DNA of 64,000 bases from Shewanella maritima (GTDB lineage: Bacteria; Pseudomonadota; Gammaproteobacteria; Enterobacterales; Shewanellaceae): assembly GCF_004295345.1 (NCBI RefSeq), contig NZ_CP036200.1, positions 868,001 through 932,000 of the forward strand, in the 5' to 3' direction. The notes beneath the pieces were generated by a model. That model saw nothing but the letters and a program-made list of their open reading frames with translations. It searched no databases and was not told the DNA's origin. The position numbers were made by a program, and so were the translations under genes. Of this stretch, positions 19,181-29,484 are shown in pieces; within the stretch, counting starts at the first letter, position 1; each line of letters starts with the position of its first letter.

Positions 19181-20683
19181 ATGACAGACCCAAAAAGCCA
19201 AGGCAGCGATAAAACCAAGTCGATTAATACCGAGCCGGTTAACTCTAAGTCGATGCCTGATGCCTTTATCATCTTATTCTTTGTCGTGTTAGTCGCGGCA
19301 ATTGCGACCCACATTATCCCTGCAGGTAAGTTTGCCACCGAAATTAACCAGGATACGGGCAAGAAAGTGTTAGTCTCCGATAGCTATCAAGTGGTTGAAG
19401 ACTTTCAAGGCGTACCGCTATTTGCCGATGGTGGCAACGCAGGATTTTTAAACTTTGCCTTTGAAGGCATGGTTTCAGGCGATAAATGGGGCTCTGCAAT
19501 CGGGGTGATGATGTTCATCATTCTCACTGGCGGCGCCTTTGGTATCGTAATGAAAACCGGCTCCATTAATAATGGGGTGATAGCGCTTATCAGCAAAACG
19601 CAAAAGCTCGAAGTGTTGTTTATTCCCATACTATTTACCCTATTTTCACTGGGCGGCGCGATTTTTGGAATGGGCGAAGAAGCCATCGCATTTTGTATTG
19701 TGCTATTGCCATTAATGCTGGCAATTGGCTATGACTCTATCACCACTGTCATGGTCACCTACGTTGCCACCCAAATTGGTTTTGCCGCCTCATGGATGAA
19801 CCCATTTAGTGTGGCAATTGCCCAAGGCATTGCAGATATACCTTTAATGTCTGGTATGGAGTTTCGCGTCATCATGTGGTTTGTATTAACTGCAATCGGT
19901 GTTGTATTCACCATGCGTTATGCGGCAAATATTAAGGCCAAGCCAGAGCTTTCAGCTAACTATCTAGTTGACAAAACCTATAAAAGCGAAACGCCAAGTA
20001 CTGCTAGCACGTTTGATAAAACTGACACGGCCATTTTAGCGAGCTTTTTCTTAGCTATTATTTGGGTGATTTGGGGCGTAGTAGCTAAAGGGTATTACAT
20101 TCCAGAAATTGCCAGTCAGTTTTTCACCATGGGCGTGGTCATTGGCTTGATTGCGGTAGTCTTTAAACGTCTAAGCGTGAATGAAGTTGCTGATGCCTTT
20201 AAACAAGGTGCTAAAGACTTATTGCCTGCCGCTATGATAGTGGGTATGGCCAAAGGCATAGTGATCATTTTAGGCGGCGATCAGGCCGATGAAGCATCGG
20301 TACTCAATACGGTTTTATACGGCGCTGCCAACGTCATTGGCGAACTACCAACAACCTTATCTGCACTGTTAATGTTTGTTTTTCAGTCAGTATTTAACTT
20401 CTTTATTGCCTCTGGCTCAGGGCAAGCTGCACTGACCATGCCACTAATGGCACCACTAGGCGATCTCGTTGGCGTAAGCAGACAAGTGGCAGTATTGGCA
20501 TTTCAACTTGGTGACGGCTTAACTAACCTTATCATTCCAACATCGGCGTCGTTGATTGGCTGTTTGGGTGTTGCTCGTATTGACTGGTTGGTATGGGCTA
20601 AGTTTATCAGCAAGTTCATGTTACTTATCATGACTAGCGCCGCCCTATTTATTGTCGTCGCAGTGTTTATTAATTTCTCATAA
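19181..20683 (+). CDS. YfcC-family transporter (DcuC-like superfamily)
   Basis: A 500-residue inner-membrane protein with about 11-12 hydrophobic segments. The N-terminal segment is FIILFFVVLVAAIATHIIPAG, with the family blocks GMGEEAIAF, GFAASWMNPF and GDGLTNLIIPTSAS. Relatives (YfcC, C4-dicarboxylate carriers) move amino acids or small acids. The start is ATG at 19181; an upstream GAGTG is a weak ribosome-binding site. The dipeptidase gene follows after 21 bases, so both are probably co-transcribed. In this setting it is the natural candidate for carrying beta-Asp-Arg dipeptides into the cytoplasm, but transport of free arginine or aspartate cannot be excluded. Confidence 0.85.
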   Translation: MTDPKSQGSDKTKSINTEPVNSKSMPDAFIILFFVVLVAAIATHIIPAGKFATEINQDTGKKVLVSDSYQVVEDFQGVPLFADGGNAGFLNFAFEGMVSGDKWGSAIGVMMFIILTGGAFGIVMKTGSINNGVIALISKTQKLEVLFIPILFTLFSLGGAIFGMGEEAIAFCIVLLPLMLAIGYDSITTVMVTYVATQIGFAASWMNPFSVAIAQGIADIPLMSGMEFRVIMWFVLTAIGVVFTMRYAANIKAKPELSANYLVDKTYKSETPSTASTFDKTDTAILASFFLAIIWVIWGVVAKGYYIPEIASQFFTMGVVIGLIAVVFKRLSVNEVADAFKQGAKDLLPAAMIVGMAKGIVIILGGDQADEASVLNTVLYGAANVIGELPTTLSALLMFVFQSVFNFFIASGSGQAALTMPLMAPLGDLVGVSRQVAVLAFQLGDGLTNLIIPTSASLIGCLGVARIDWLVWAKFISKFMLLIMTSAALFIVVAVFINFS

Positions 20684-20704
20684 CGCTGCAGTTAGGACTA
20701 TTTT

Positions 20705-21835
20705 ATGAAACTTTTTAAGCAGGCAAGCGTGTTTGCCCCCAAAGAGCTTGGCGTCAAAGATGTATTGATTGCCGGTGGCAAGATCATCGAAGTCGCCGAT
20801 GACTTGAGTCAGTTTGAGCACGATGGCGTTGAAGTCATCGACGCAAAGGGCAAGATTTTAACGCCGGGTTTTGTCGACTCTTTAGTACATATTACTGGTG
20901 GCGGCGGTGAAGGCGGCTATGGGACTCGCACCCCGGAGATGACCATCAATGAAGCCATTGAAGGCGGCGTAACAACTGTCATTGGTGTGCTAGGAACAGA
21001 TTCAATCACCCGCTCGTTAGAAAACTTGCTTGCAAAAAGTTACGCCCTTGAAGAGCAAGGGATCAGCGTTTATAGCTACACAGGCTCATATCACTTACCT
21101 GCGGTGACTGTAACAGGTTCAATCACCAAAGACATTATGCTTATCGACAAGTTTATTGGCATTGGCGAGGTTGCCATTGCCGACCACCGTGGCTCGCAGC
21201 TTACTGTGCAAGAACTTGCAAAAGCAGCATCTGAAGCACGTGTTGGCGGCATGCTATCTAACAAGGTGGGAATTGTTAGCGTCCATGTGGGTGATGGCGA
21301 GTCTGGAGTTAGCCTTTTGCATCAAGTCGCTGAGCAGACTGACATTCCGCTATCGCAATTTTACCCAACTCATATCAACCGCTCTCAAGCATTGCTTGAG
21401 CAAGGCATTAAGTTAGCAAAAGCAGGCGGCGTGATTGATTTCACCACCAGCACCAATGAACAAATTCTGGCATCGGGAGAAGTAAAAGCTGCGCAAGCAT
21501 TAGCCATTGCCCTTGAGCAAGGCGTGCCTGTATCGCAGCTCACTATGAGCTCAGATGGCAATGCTAGCCTGCCGGTATTTGATGAGGCTGGTAACTTAAC
21601 TGATTTGCAAATTGGCGAGGTCAAAAGCCTGCATCAAGCCATGGTCGAAGCTGTACAGTGTTTTAATGTACCGCTTAGTGACGCACTTACGAGCATTAGC
21701 TTATCACCTGCGAATATCTTAAAGCTAAAAAACAAAGGGCAAATTAAGCCTGGGCTGGATGCTGACATTAACTTGCTATGCGCTGAAACCTTAACAATTG
21801 AAGCCGTTTATGCCAAAGGTAAACAGCTCGCCTAA
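20705..21835 (+). CDS. iadA: IadA-like beta-aspartyl dipeptidase with unusual metal ligands
   Basis: A 376-residue amidohydrolase of the isoaspartyl dipeptidase family, which splits beta-aspartyl dipeptides. The landmarks match E. coli IadA: PGFVD, GGGGE with Glu69, VHVGDG with His194, PTHINRS with His223, and SSDGNAS with Asp284. Two ligand positions differ. The first His of the HxH pair is Leu60 (SLVH), and the usual carboxylated lysine is Glu155 (GIGEVAIADHR). A glutamate bridge is known elsewhere in the superfamily; loss of the first His is harder to explain. The role proposed from context is splitting beta-Asp-Arg from cyanophycin into Asp and Arg. It sits 21 bases after the transporter. 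Confidence 0.87.
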   Translation: MKLFKQASVFAPKELGVKDVLIAGGKIIEVADDLSQFEHDGVEVIDAKGKILTPGFVDSLVHITGGGGEGGYGTRTPEMTINEAIEGGVTTVIGVLGTDSITRSLENLLAKSYALEEQGISVYSYTGSYHLPAVTVTGSITKDIMLIDKFIGIGEVAIADHRGSQLTVQELAKAASEARVGGMLSNKVGIVSVHVGDGESGVSLLHQVAEQTDIPLSQFYPTHINRSQALLEQGIKLAKAGGVIDFTTSTNEQILASGEVKAAQALAIALEQGVPVSQLTMSSDGNASLPVFDEAGNLTDLQIGEVKSLHQAMVEAVQCFNVPLSDALTSISLSPANILKLKNKGQIKPGLDADINLLCAETLTIEAVYAKGKQLA

Positions 21836-21880
21836 CCTTATCTAGCCTAACCCTGCCTGAATGTTGAAAGTGTAAAACAA

Positions 21881-21920
21881 CAAAACGCCGACTAGCTCAT
21901 TGAGTTAGTCGGCGTTTCTA
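21881..21920. terminator. Bidirectional terminator after iadA
   Basis: A 17-bp stem (AAACGCCGACTAGCTCA with TGAGTTAGTCGGCGTTT, one G-U) is flanked by A and T tracts. It lies between the convergent iadA and outer-membrane barrel genes. Confidence 0.9.
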
Positions 21921-21956
21921 ATCCTACTTTGGTTAGCTTTTCAATCACTCAAGTAG

Positions 21957-22685
21957 TTAGAATCTCGCTTGTATAGAGATACCAGTTGAGTTTGTTCCCT
22001 CATTTATGCCTGTATGGGTATAACCGAGTTTAAGGCCGACATAATTGTTAAAGGCATATCGAATGGCAACCCCTGCCAAATAACTAAATTGGGTTTCTGT
22101 GTTGCTGTAATTATTGATAGGCTCGCTTTCATCGCACCCTTTGAAAATTATTCCGTCGTCAGGTTTACACGACCTAAAGTCAAATTTCTCAACTCCATAA
22201 ACGCTGCCCATTGAAGCATCAAAATACCAATTCCCAGAAATATTGGCGCTATAAGTCGCCTCTAGTGAATATAATTTTGAACTGTAATCAGCTCTGAGTA
22301 ACGAATCGTCTTTGAGTGAACTTGACGTGCACGCTCCAAACATATCCGTTAACCAGCAGCTTTCACCAGTGTGGGCTGCAAACTTTACTCCCCAATTCGG
22401 TGTAAACTGGTAACCTAAAGCGAGTCGAACCGAGATAGATTCTAAGCCAAAATCTAAGTTTTGGTAGCTAAAGTCATGATACTGAAAGTACTGAACACCA
22501 AACTCGACTAACCATTTTGGGGGAATTGAAGAACTAAGCTGTGTTGTTTCGTTTTGAGCTTTTGAGGTCGGTTTACTCGCCAACTCTATGTCAGCTGAAG
22601 GTTCAACCTGTTGTGCAAAAACACTGTCGCTATGTAAAACACTAGGCAACAATACTGCGGCCAATAAACCTAGTTTATTGTTCAT
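21957..22685 (-). CDS. Outer-membrane beta-barrel protein (OmpW/opacity-like size), unknown role
   Basis: A 242-residue exported protein. The signal peptide covers the first 24 residues (KLGLLAAVLLPSVLHSDSVFA, then QQVEP), followed by a polar linker and an eight-strand-like barrel: WLVEFGVQYFQYHDF, VRLALGYQFTPNWGVKFAAHTG, NWYFDASMGSVYGVEKF, FSYLAGVAIRYAFNNYVGLKLGYTHTG, ending in the C-terminal signature SIQARF. Four cysteines could form two disulfides. ATG at 22685 has TAAGGAAA upstream. It lies inside the tRNA-bounded segment but on the opposite strand from iadA; whether it belongs to the cyanophycin pathway is open. Confidence 0.8.
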   Translation of the reverse strand: MNNKLGLLAAVLLPSVLHSDSVFAQQVEPSADIELASKPTSKAQNETTQLSSSIPPKWLVEFGVQYFQYHDFSYQNLDFGLESISVRLALGYQFTPNWGVKFAAHTGESCWLTDMFGACTSSSLKDDSLLRADYSSKLYSLEATYSANISGNWYFDASMGSVYGVEKFDFRSCKPDDGIIFKGCDESEPINNYSNTETQFSYLAGVAIRYAFNNYVGLKLGYTHTGINEGTNSTGISIQARF

Positions 22686-22863
22686 ATATTTCCTTATAAG
22701 AATGCTCCTTGAAAGCACTAGCCTACATCACTCTTTGGTAATTCACCACTTAAGTCATATAGATAGGAGAGTTTTATCCAAAGCCAGTGTCACTTCCCCC
22801 ATTCGAGTAAGCGCTAGCTTTTTGAGCAGTTAACATTTTTAGTTTAAAAAACTAAAAAAAGCG

Positions 22864-22893
22864 CTTGCAGGATAAAATTCATATCTATATTAT
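22864..22893 (+). promoter_or_regulatory. Putative promoter of tRNA cassette copy 2
   Basis: A -35-like CTTGCA at 22864 and a -10-like TATATT/TATTAT at 22886-22893, then TGTGC, lie about 80 bases upstream of tRNA-Phe. The layout equals that of copy 1, although the sequence outside the boxes differs, suggesting both cassettes are transcribed. Confidence 0.6.
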
Positions 22894-22974
22894 GTGCCCC
22901 ACTTCGAAGGTGCAGTGCTCGTCATAAAATGAGTTGCTCAACTTTGAAGTAGACGACAAACACTGACGTTTGTT

Positions 22975-23050
22975 GCCCGAATAGCTCAGTTGGTAGAGCA
23001 GAGGATTGAAAATCCTCGTGTCCCTGGTTCGATTCCGGGTTCGGGCACCA
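22975..23050 (+). tRNA. tRNA-Phe (GAA), second copy
   Basis: Identical in all 76 bases to the tRNA at 13498, with anticodon GAA and encoded CCA. Confidence 0.98.
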
Positions 23051-23057
23051 CTATTTA

Positions 23058-23133
<76 letters not shown>

Positions 23134-23140
23134 TATAAAG

Positions 23141-23167
23141 AAACCACTCAATCGAGTGGTTTTTTTT
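23141..23167 (+). terminator. Terminator of tRNA cassette copy 2
   Basis: AACCACTC-AATC-GAGTGGTT followed by a T run. Relative to copy 1, a G-C pair at the stem base is replaced by A-T, so pairing is kept. Confidence 0.92.
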
Positions 23168-23408
23168 CACCTGAAGAAACTGCAAAGCAGCCTTCAAAGC
23201 TATCAATTAGCGTCTTGCGGAATAACGTCCGGCAAATTGTTCTATGTAATTGCTAGAACAATCAATTACCTTACTTTATATTTAACAACTATGTAACAAT
23301 ATGTTTTGATATTGGCTTGCCCTACTTTTGCAAGCCACTCTTTATGAGACAAAGTGCTTTAGTTAAAAATCGGCACAGTAATTAGGCTAACCGACTCGGA
23401 CAATAATA

Positions 23409-24476
23409 ATGACAAATAAATCCAGTAGTGAATTAGTTATCCGCAGACTATATCAGATCACTCAAAGCCATCATCAGGGGTTTGAGCAGCAACTTTCTGA
23501 GTTGCTAAAAATGGGGCTTGAACGTTTTGAGCTAGATATTGGTATTCTTTCCAATATTGAAGGAGACAACTACCTAGTCGAGCACTGTGTCACACCCGAT
23601 GATGTTTCGCTCAAGTCAGGTGATTGTTTCGATTTTGGTGAGAGCTATTGCAATATCACCTGCAAAGCGCAGGGACCAATTAGTATTGAGCACATGGGAA
23701 AAGATGATAAGTATGCCAGTCATCCAGCCTACAAGGCGTTTGGGCTTGAGTCGTACATTGGCATTCCACTACGTCTTAATGGTCAGCTTTATGGCACGCT
23801 TAACTTTTCCAGCCCAAAGCCATACACTCGCCACTTTAAAGAGGTCGACATTGACGCATTGCAGTTAATGGCATCTTGGATTGAAGTCGAGCTCATTCGC
23901 CGCGAGCAAGAACAACAATTAAAAGCATTAAACGAAGAACTGCGTCAGCTCGCTGATTTTGATTCGCTAACCGAAATCCCTAACCGTCGCGGTATGCGCA
24001 AAACGCTGCAAAAAGACATCAACAGGCTCAGTAGAGTCAAAGGCCAAGGCACACTAGCGCTTATTGACATTGACAACTTCAAGCAGCTTAATGACGCCTA
24101 TGGCCATCAAACGGGTGATCAAGCGCTTACAGAGGTTGCTAAAGTGATTAACTCAGGGCTAAGAGATTACGATTTAGTCGCCCGCTTCGGTGGTGAGGAG
24201 TTTTTATTGTGGTTACCTGACACCCAGGAAAGTGGCTGTCAAAAAGTTAGCCGAAGAATTATGAATGATATTGGTCAAATCAAACTGACCAATAATCCAA
24301 TCACAGTATCGATTGGCTCATGCAGCTTTGATTTTAAGGCAATGCTGCACCATTCATCCAGATCATTAAATATAGACAAGATTATTGACGATGCGATTTC
24401 CATTGCCGATAACGCCTTATATGACGCCAAAGCTCAAGGTCGTAACCGCTTGATTACTACTGAGCACCAATTTTAA
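23409..24476 (+). CDS. GAF-GGDEF diguanylate cyclase
   Basis: A 355-residue soluble protein. A GAF sensor domain occupies about residues 20-165 (GLESYIGIPLRLNGQLYGTLNF near its end). A short coiled linker (REQEQQLKALNEELRQL) leads to a GGDEF domain at about 183-350. The active-site motif is GGEEF at 261-265, and the inhibitory I-site RxxD is R252-D255, so it should be an active, product-inhibited c-di-GMP synthase. The GAF ligand is not evident. It stands alone just after the second tRNA cassette and its ribosome-binding site is weak. It converges with the next gene, 16 bases away. Confidence 0.92.
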   Translation: MTNKSSSELVIRRLYQITQSHHQGFEQQLSELLKMGLERFELDIGILSNIEGDNYLVEHCVTPDDVSLKSGDCFDFGESYCNITCKAQGPISIEHMGKDDKYASHPAYKAFGLESYIGIPLRLNGQLYGTLNFSSPKPYTRHFKEVDIDALQLMASWIEVELIRREQEQQLKALNEELRQLADFDSLTEIPNRRGMRKTLQKDINRLSRVKGQGTLALIDIDNFKQLNDAYGHQTGDQALTEVAKVINSGLRDYDLVARFGGEEFLLWLPDTQESGCQKVSRRIMNDIGQIKLTNNPITVSIGSCSFDFKAMLHHSSRSLNIDKIIDDAISIADNALYDAKAQGRNRLITTEHQF

Positions 24477-24492
24477 AAACCTCTTATCCAAA

Positions 24493-25437
24493 CTAAAGCT
24501 CAATGTCGAGCTTTGGCTGTGATGCGTGCTGCTGCAATTGATACTGTTTAAGCCAATGACGTACAGCGAAACTCTCAGCTCTCACAATAAAACGGTTTGC
24601 ACTGGTTTGGGTGCAAGCCTCAATAATATCGCTACCATTAAACCACACCACACATCTATCGCTGTTGGTGCCACGCCTGCCGCTTAAAGAAACATAAATG
24701 CCCCGCTCGCCTTCTGTCATTTCACCTTTTCTCAGCTTAAAGCAGTAATCCTTATCATCATTTAACGGTAACTTGTCGTAGCAAAGCATTGGCTCAGTCA
24801 TTATCTTATCTTGATATTGCTTTTCCAATTGCTGCATTTTCTTATCAGCTTGATAATTCGCTCCTTGAGTACAACTTTCTGACTTGCACTGAGCTAAATC
24901 ACTCGCTAAACGCTGCTCAAGGTGCGAAAGCTTCACCTGCAGTTGATGCTGCCAGTAGCGCGATGATGCTTCTACAATGTTTTGATAACTAGCACTTTGA
25001 CCATACTTGCGCGTTAATAATTCATACATAGACTCAAACGAGGTTAAGCTAGACTTTTGTCTGTGACTAGACAGAATATAATTGCTTGAGTAAATAACGT
25101 CAGAGCTATAGTCAGCCACTCCCAGGTTAATGCTTTCTGTCAGCTCAACACCGTTTTGGCTAACTTTACTCCCTAATGACACTAATCGCCCCTGACGCAT
25201 GCTTTTGATAGTAAATTGCTTATCACATAGTTTCGCCATCGACTGATTCATATCATCCCCAATTGCGATGCCCTTTATCTTGAATATACTTTTAACATCG
25301 CTATTGACCCCTTGCGAAATCCAGGGCTTAAACACCCTTGGCGTATCACATTTTGCCAGTGCACTTTGCGTAAAAAAGGTAAGGCTAAGTGCGCACAGCA
25401 TACAATAGGCAGGCGAAATAAAGCTAAGGAAACGCAT
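24493..25437 (-). CDS. Uncharacterised secreted protein
   Basis: A 314-residue protein of unrecognised family. A signal peptide is clear (CMLCALSLTFFTQSALA, cleavage before KCDTP), so it is exported. The mature part has eight or more cysteines, several in pairs close in sequence (CKSESC, then CYDKL and DYCFKL), which suggests disulfides in the periplasm. A helical, charged centre at about residues 160-215 (WQHQLQVKLSHLEQRLASDL) could be coiled coil. The C-terminal section RCVVWFNGSDIIEAC looks beta-rich. No operon partner. The ATG at 25437 is the only start that keeps the signal peptide intact. No function is proposed. Confidence 0.75.
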   Translation of the reverse strand: MRFLSFISPAYCMLCALSLTFFTQSALAKCDTPRVFKPWISQGVNSDVKSIFKIKGIAIGDDMNQSMAKLCDKQFTIKSMRQGRLVSLGSKVSQNGVELTESINLGVADYSSDVIYSSNYILSSHRQKSSLTSFESMYELLTRKYGQSASYQNIVEASSRYWQHQLQVKLSHLEQRLASDLAQCKSESCTQGANYQADKKMQQLEKQYQDKIMTEPMLCYDKLPLNDDKDYCFKLRKGEMTEGERGIYVSLSGRRGTNSDRCVVWFNGSDIIEACTQTSANRFIVRAESFAVRHWLKQYQLQQHASQPKLDIEL

Positions 25438-25540
25438 GGTTAAACATCCAATGTTAGAGGCGACAATTACCTCAAACTAGCAGTAAAACACGAGGCTTCA
25501 ATGGCAAACCTATAAATTCATACTTTTATTGGAACAGGCA

Positions 25541-25574
25541 CAAAAAAGGCGAACCAGATGGTTCGCCTTTTAGC
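25541..25574 (-). terminator. Terminator of purL
   Basis: AAAAGGCGAACCA-GAT-GGTTCGCCTTTT with a six-base T run on the minus strand, 29 bases past the purL stop codon. Confidence 0.92.
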
Positions 25575-25602
25575 ATTCTAATGCTGTTACGTGAAAGCTA
25601 GC

Positions 25603-28600
25603 TTAGCCTAACTTAACGCGTGCGTTGCGGAACATACGCATCCATGGGCTATCTTCGCCCCACTCATCTGGGTGCCAAGAGTTAGCAACCGTTCTGAATA
25701 CACGCTCAGGGTGCGGCATCATAATGGTTACGCGGCCATCGGTTGTACAAATACCTGTCATACCATTTGGCGAGCCATTCGGGTTAAGTGGGTATTGAGT
25801 GGCGATTTGACCGTTGCCGTCTACATAGCGTAGTGCCACTGTGCCAGTCGCTTCCGCTTTAGCTAACGCATCAGCAGATTTAAACTCAGCTAGACCTTCA
25901 CCGTGTGATACCGCGATTGGCATACGTGAGCCAGCCATACCTTCAAAGAACACAGATGGACTTTGTTGCACTTCAACCAAGCTAAAGCGTGCTTCAAAAC
26001 GCTCAGAGCGGTTACGTACAAAGTGTGGCCAGTGGTCACTACCAGGAATGATCTCTTTCAAGTTAGAAAGCATCTGACAACCGTTACACACACCCAGTGC
26101 AATGCTTGCATCACGCTCGAAGAAGCGGCTGAACTCGTCACGTGCACGGCTGTTGAATAAGATTGACTTAGCCCAACCTTCACCAGCGCCCAGTACGTCA
26201 CCGTATGAGAAACCACCACAAGCTACTAGACCTTGGAACTCTTCAAGACTAATGCGACCTTCTAGAATGTCTGACATGTGAACGTCGCGGCTCTCAAAGC
26301 CTGCACGGTCAAATGCTGCTGCCATTTCGATGTGTGAGTTAACACCTTGCTCACGCAAGATTGCCATTTTAGGTGCGACACCTTTGGCAATGTACGGCGC
26401 AGCAACATCTTCACTTGGGTCGAAACCAAGCTTAACTTTAAGGCCTGGCGCGTCAGCATCTTGCTTAGCTTCAAACTCTTGCTTAGCGCACTCAGGGTTA
26501 TCACGTAGCGCCTGCATGCGATAAGTGGTTTCAGACCAAAGGGTGCGCAGTGCTGTGCGAGTATCGCTAAATACTTCACGCTCGCCATCTTTAATGGTGA
26601 TTTGGTTATCGCTTGTTAGCGAGCCGATTGCATGACATGCAACGCCTTTAGCTGCGAATTGTGCTTTAACCGCTTCAACATCGGCTTTAGCCACTTGAAT
26701 TACTCCGCCTAACTCTTCATTAAATAGACGCTCAAGATCGCTACCAGCAAGCGCTACGATATCGATATTCAGGCCAGTGTTACCAGCAAACGCCATTTCA
26801 ACTAAGGTAGTAAATAAACCGCCGTCACTGCGGTCATGGTAAGCAATAACAGATTGCTCATTTACAAGTTTTTGCATCACTTCAAAGAAGCCTGCAAGTG
26901 ATTGCGCGTTATCAAGGGTTGGCGCAACATCGCCTAGCTCGCTGTAAACTTGCGCTAAACAAGAACCACCTAAACGGTTTTGACCATTGCTTAAATCAAG
27001 CATTAATAGCTCAGTGTCACCTTTGTCAGAGCGAAGCTCAGGAGTCACTGTTTTACGAATGTCTTGTACAACACCAAACGCTGTGATGATTAGCGACATA
27101 GGTGAAGTAACTGTTTTGTTCTCGCCGTTATCTTCCCAAGCCGTCTTCATCGACATTGAGTCTTTACCCACAGGGATAGTCAGACCAAGCTCAGGACATA
27201 AGTCTTCACCAATTGCTTTTACTGCTTCATAAAGACCAGCATCTTCACCTGGGTGACCTGCTGGCGACATCCAGTTAGCAGAAAGCTTAATGCGCTTGAA
27301 CGAGCCAATATCAGTACCAGCAATGTTCATGATTGACTCAGCTACAGCCATACGCGCTGATGCGTCAAAGTCTAGTAGTGCAAGCGGCGTGCGCTCACCC
27401 ATAGACATAGCTTCACCTGTGTAGCTGTCAAAGCTTGATGCGGTTACCGCACAATCGGCTACAGGTACCTGCCATGGGCCAACTAATTGGTCACGGTTAA
27501 CAAGGCCGGTTACTGAGCGGTCACCAATGGTGATAAGGAATGTTTTGTCGGCAACCGTTGGCAGAGTAAGAATGCGCTTAACGGCATCTTTCAGAGCGAT
27601 TTTGCTTTGATCTAGCGCTGGTGACTCAGCCTTAGCTGATACCACGTCACGGCTCATTTTCGGTGGCTTACCAAGTAATACTTCAAGCGGTAAGTCGATA
27701 GGCTTGTTATCGAAGTGACTGTCGTCCAGTGTTAGATGGCGCTCTTCAGTCGCTTCACCCACTACTGCAAATGGTGCACGTTCACGAGCACAAATTTCTG
27801 CGAACTTATCTAAGTTTTCTGGCGCAACTGACATAACATAGCGCTCTTGCGACTCGTTACACCAAATTTCTAACGGGCTCATGCCTGGCTCGTCAGAAGG
27901 TACGTTACGTAGATCAAACACACCACCACGGCCGCCATCATCAACTAGCTCAGGGAATGCGTTAGATAGCCCACCCGCACCCACGTCGTGGATAAATTGA
28001 ATTGGGTTGTCATCACCTAGCTGCCAACAACGGTCGATCACTTCCTGACAACGACGCTCCATTTCTGGGTTTTCGCGCTGTACTGAAGCAAAATCTAAAT
28101 CTTCGCTTGATTGACCAGACGCCATAGAAGACGCTGCGCCGCCACCAAGACCGATGTTCATTGCTGGGCCACCAAGTACAATCAGCTTAGCGCCAACGGT
28201 AATTTCGCCTTTTTGAACATGCTCTTCACGGATGTTACCTAGACCACCAGCAATCATAATTGGCTTGTGGTAACCACGCACTTCAACGCCATTGTGGCTG
28301 TTAACTTGTTGCTCATAAGTACGGAAGTAACCGGTTAGCGCAGGGCGACCAAACTCGTTGTTAAATGCCGCGCCGCCTAATGGGCCTTCAATCATAATAT
28401 CTAGCGGAGTAACAATGCGCTCAGGCTTGCCGTAGTCACCTTCCCATGGTTGTACAAAACCTGGAATTTTAAGGTTAGATACAGTGAAACCCGTTAGGCC
28501 CGCTTTTGGCTTAGAACCACGGCCGGTTGCACCTTCGTCGCGAATTTCACCACCAGAACCAGTTGCTGCACCTGGGTATGGGCTAATTGCTGTCGGGTGG

Positions 28601-29484
28601 TTGTGGGTTTCCACCTTCATCAATACGTGCATTGGCTCTGTGTGGTAGTTGTATGTACCATCTGGGTCTGGGAAGAAACGACCCGCAACACTACCTTCCA
28701 TTACTGCTGCGTTATCTTTGTAGGCAGACAGTACATGCTCAGGTGTGGTTTCAAAGGTGTTCTTGATCATCTTGAACAATGACTTAGGCTGAACTTCGCC
28801 ATCGATTGTCCAATCTGCGTTAAAGATCTTATGACGACAGTGCTCAGAGTTTGCTTGAGCAAACATCATAAGCTCAATGTCGTTTGGATTACGGTTAAGC
28901 TTGATGAAGTTCTCAACCAGGTAGTCGATTTCATCTTCAGCAAGAGCCAGACCTAACTGCACGTTAGCGACTTCTAATGCGCGGCGGCCTTCACCTAAAA
29001 TGTTCACGCTAGTGAATTTAGCTGGCTCAGTGCGCTCGAACAATATGCTCGCTTGTTCAAAATCGCTTAGCACTACTTCCATCATACGATCGTGTAGTAG
29101 CGCGTTTAATTGTTTTTGCTGCTCGCTACTTAGCTCACCAGCCTCAACATAATAAGCAATACCACGTTCTAAACGTGTGACTTTATCAAGACCACAGTTG
29201 TTAGCGATGTCGGTTGCTTTTGAAGACCATGGAGAAATGGTGCCAGGGCGAGGCGTTACGAAAATTAGCTGACCTTGTGGGGCGTGAGATTCAATCGCCG
29301 GGCCATAGGTAAGGATACGTTCTAGTTGCTGACGTTCAGTGTCATCAAGAGCTGCAGTTAAATCCGCTAAATGAACATATTCAGCATAGATATTTGTCAC
29401 AGGAAGAGCCGCGCTATCGCAGGCCTCCATGAGTTTTTGAACTCTAAATGCAGAAAGTGCAGGGGCTCCGCGAAAGATTTCCAT
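25603..29484 (-). CDS. purL: Phosphoribosylformylglycinamidine synthase (PurL, large form)
   Basis: A 1293-residue enzyme for step four of purine synthesis, making FGAM from FGAR, glutamine and ATP. It is the single-chain gammaproteobacterial form: an N-terminal PurS-like part ([10 protein letters not shown]), two ATP-binding AIRS-like halves ([13 protein letters not shown], then [15 protein letters not shown] and [15 protein letters not shown]), and a C-terminal class I glutaminase with the nucleophile Cys in GVCNGCQM and the His/Glu in [10 protein letters not shown]. Length matches E. coli (1295). The ATG at 29484 is used; the preceding codon is GTG, which would give the MMEI start seen in E. 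coli. AAGGTG lies upstream. Divergent from mltF, as in E. coli. Confidence 0.97.
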   Translation of the reverse strand: MEIFRGAPALSAFRVQKLMEACDSAALPVTNIYAEYVHLADLTAALDDTERQQLERILTYGPAIESHAPQGQLIFVTPRPGTISPWSSKATDIANNCGLDKVTRLERGIAYYVEAGELSSEQQKQLNALLHDRMMEVVLSDFEQASILFERTEPAKFTSVNILGEGRRALEVANVQLGLALAEDEIDYLVENFIKLNRNPNDIELMMFAQANSEHCRHKIFNADWTIDGEVQPKSLFKMIKNTFETTPEHVLSAYKDNAAVMEGSVAGRFFPDPDGTYNYHTEPMHVLMKVETHNHPTAISPYPGAATGSGGEIRDEGATGRGSKPKAGLTGFTVSNLKIPGFVQPWEGDYGKPERIVTPLDIMIEGPLGGAAFNNEFGRPALTGYFRTYEQQVNSHNGVEVRGYHKPIMIAGGLGNIREEHVQKGEITVGAKLIVLGGPAMNIGLGGGAASSMASGQSSEDLDFASVQRENPEMERRCQEVIDRCWQLGDDNPIQFIHDVGAGGLSNAFPELVDDGGRGGVFDLRNVPSDEPGMSPLEIWCNESQERYVMSVAPENLDKFAEICARERAPFAVVGEATEERHLTLDDSHFDNKPIDLPLEVLLGKPPKMSRDVVSAKAESPALDQSKIALKDAVKRILTLPTVADKTFLITIGDRSVTGLVNRDQLVGPWQVPVADCAVTASSFDSYTGEAMSMGERTPLALLDFDASARMAVAESIMNIAGTDIGSFKRIKLSANWMSPAGHPGEDAGLYEAVKAIGEDLCPELGLTIPVGKDSMSMKTAWEDNGENKTVTSPMSLIITAFGVVQDIRKTVTPELRSDKGDTELLMLDLSNGQNRLGGSCLAQVYSELGDVAPTLDNAQSLAGFFEVMQKLVNEQSVIAYHDRSDGGLFTTLVEMAFAGNTGLNIDIVALAGSDLERLFNEELGGVIQVAKADVEAVKAQFAAKGVACHAIGSLTSDNQITIKDGEREVFSDTRTALRTLWSETTYRMQALRDNPECAKQEFEAKQDADAPGLKVKLGFDPSEDVAAPYIAKGVAPKMAILREQGVNSHIEMAAAFDRAGFESRDVHMSDILEGRISLEEFQGLVACGGFSYGDVLGAGEGWAKSILFNSRARDEFSRFFERDASIALGVCNGCQMLSNLKEIIPGSDHWPHFVRNRSERFEARFSLVEVQQSPSVFFEGMAGSRMPIAVSHGEGLAEFKSADALAKAEATGTVALRYVDGNGQIATQYPLNPNGSPNGMTGICTTDGRVTIMMPHPERVFRTVANSWHPDEWGEDSPWMRMFRNARVKLG

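Noticed and set aside
13661-22942. The tRNA-bounded segment as a prophage or integrative element
   Set aside because: No integrase, recombinase, phage structural or transfer gene and no partial tRNA att sequence; the boundaries are whole tRNA cassettes.
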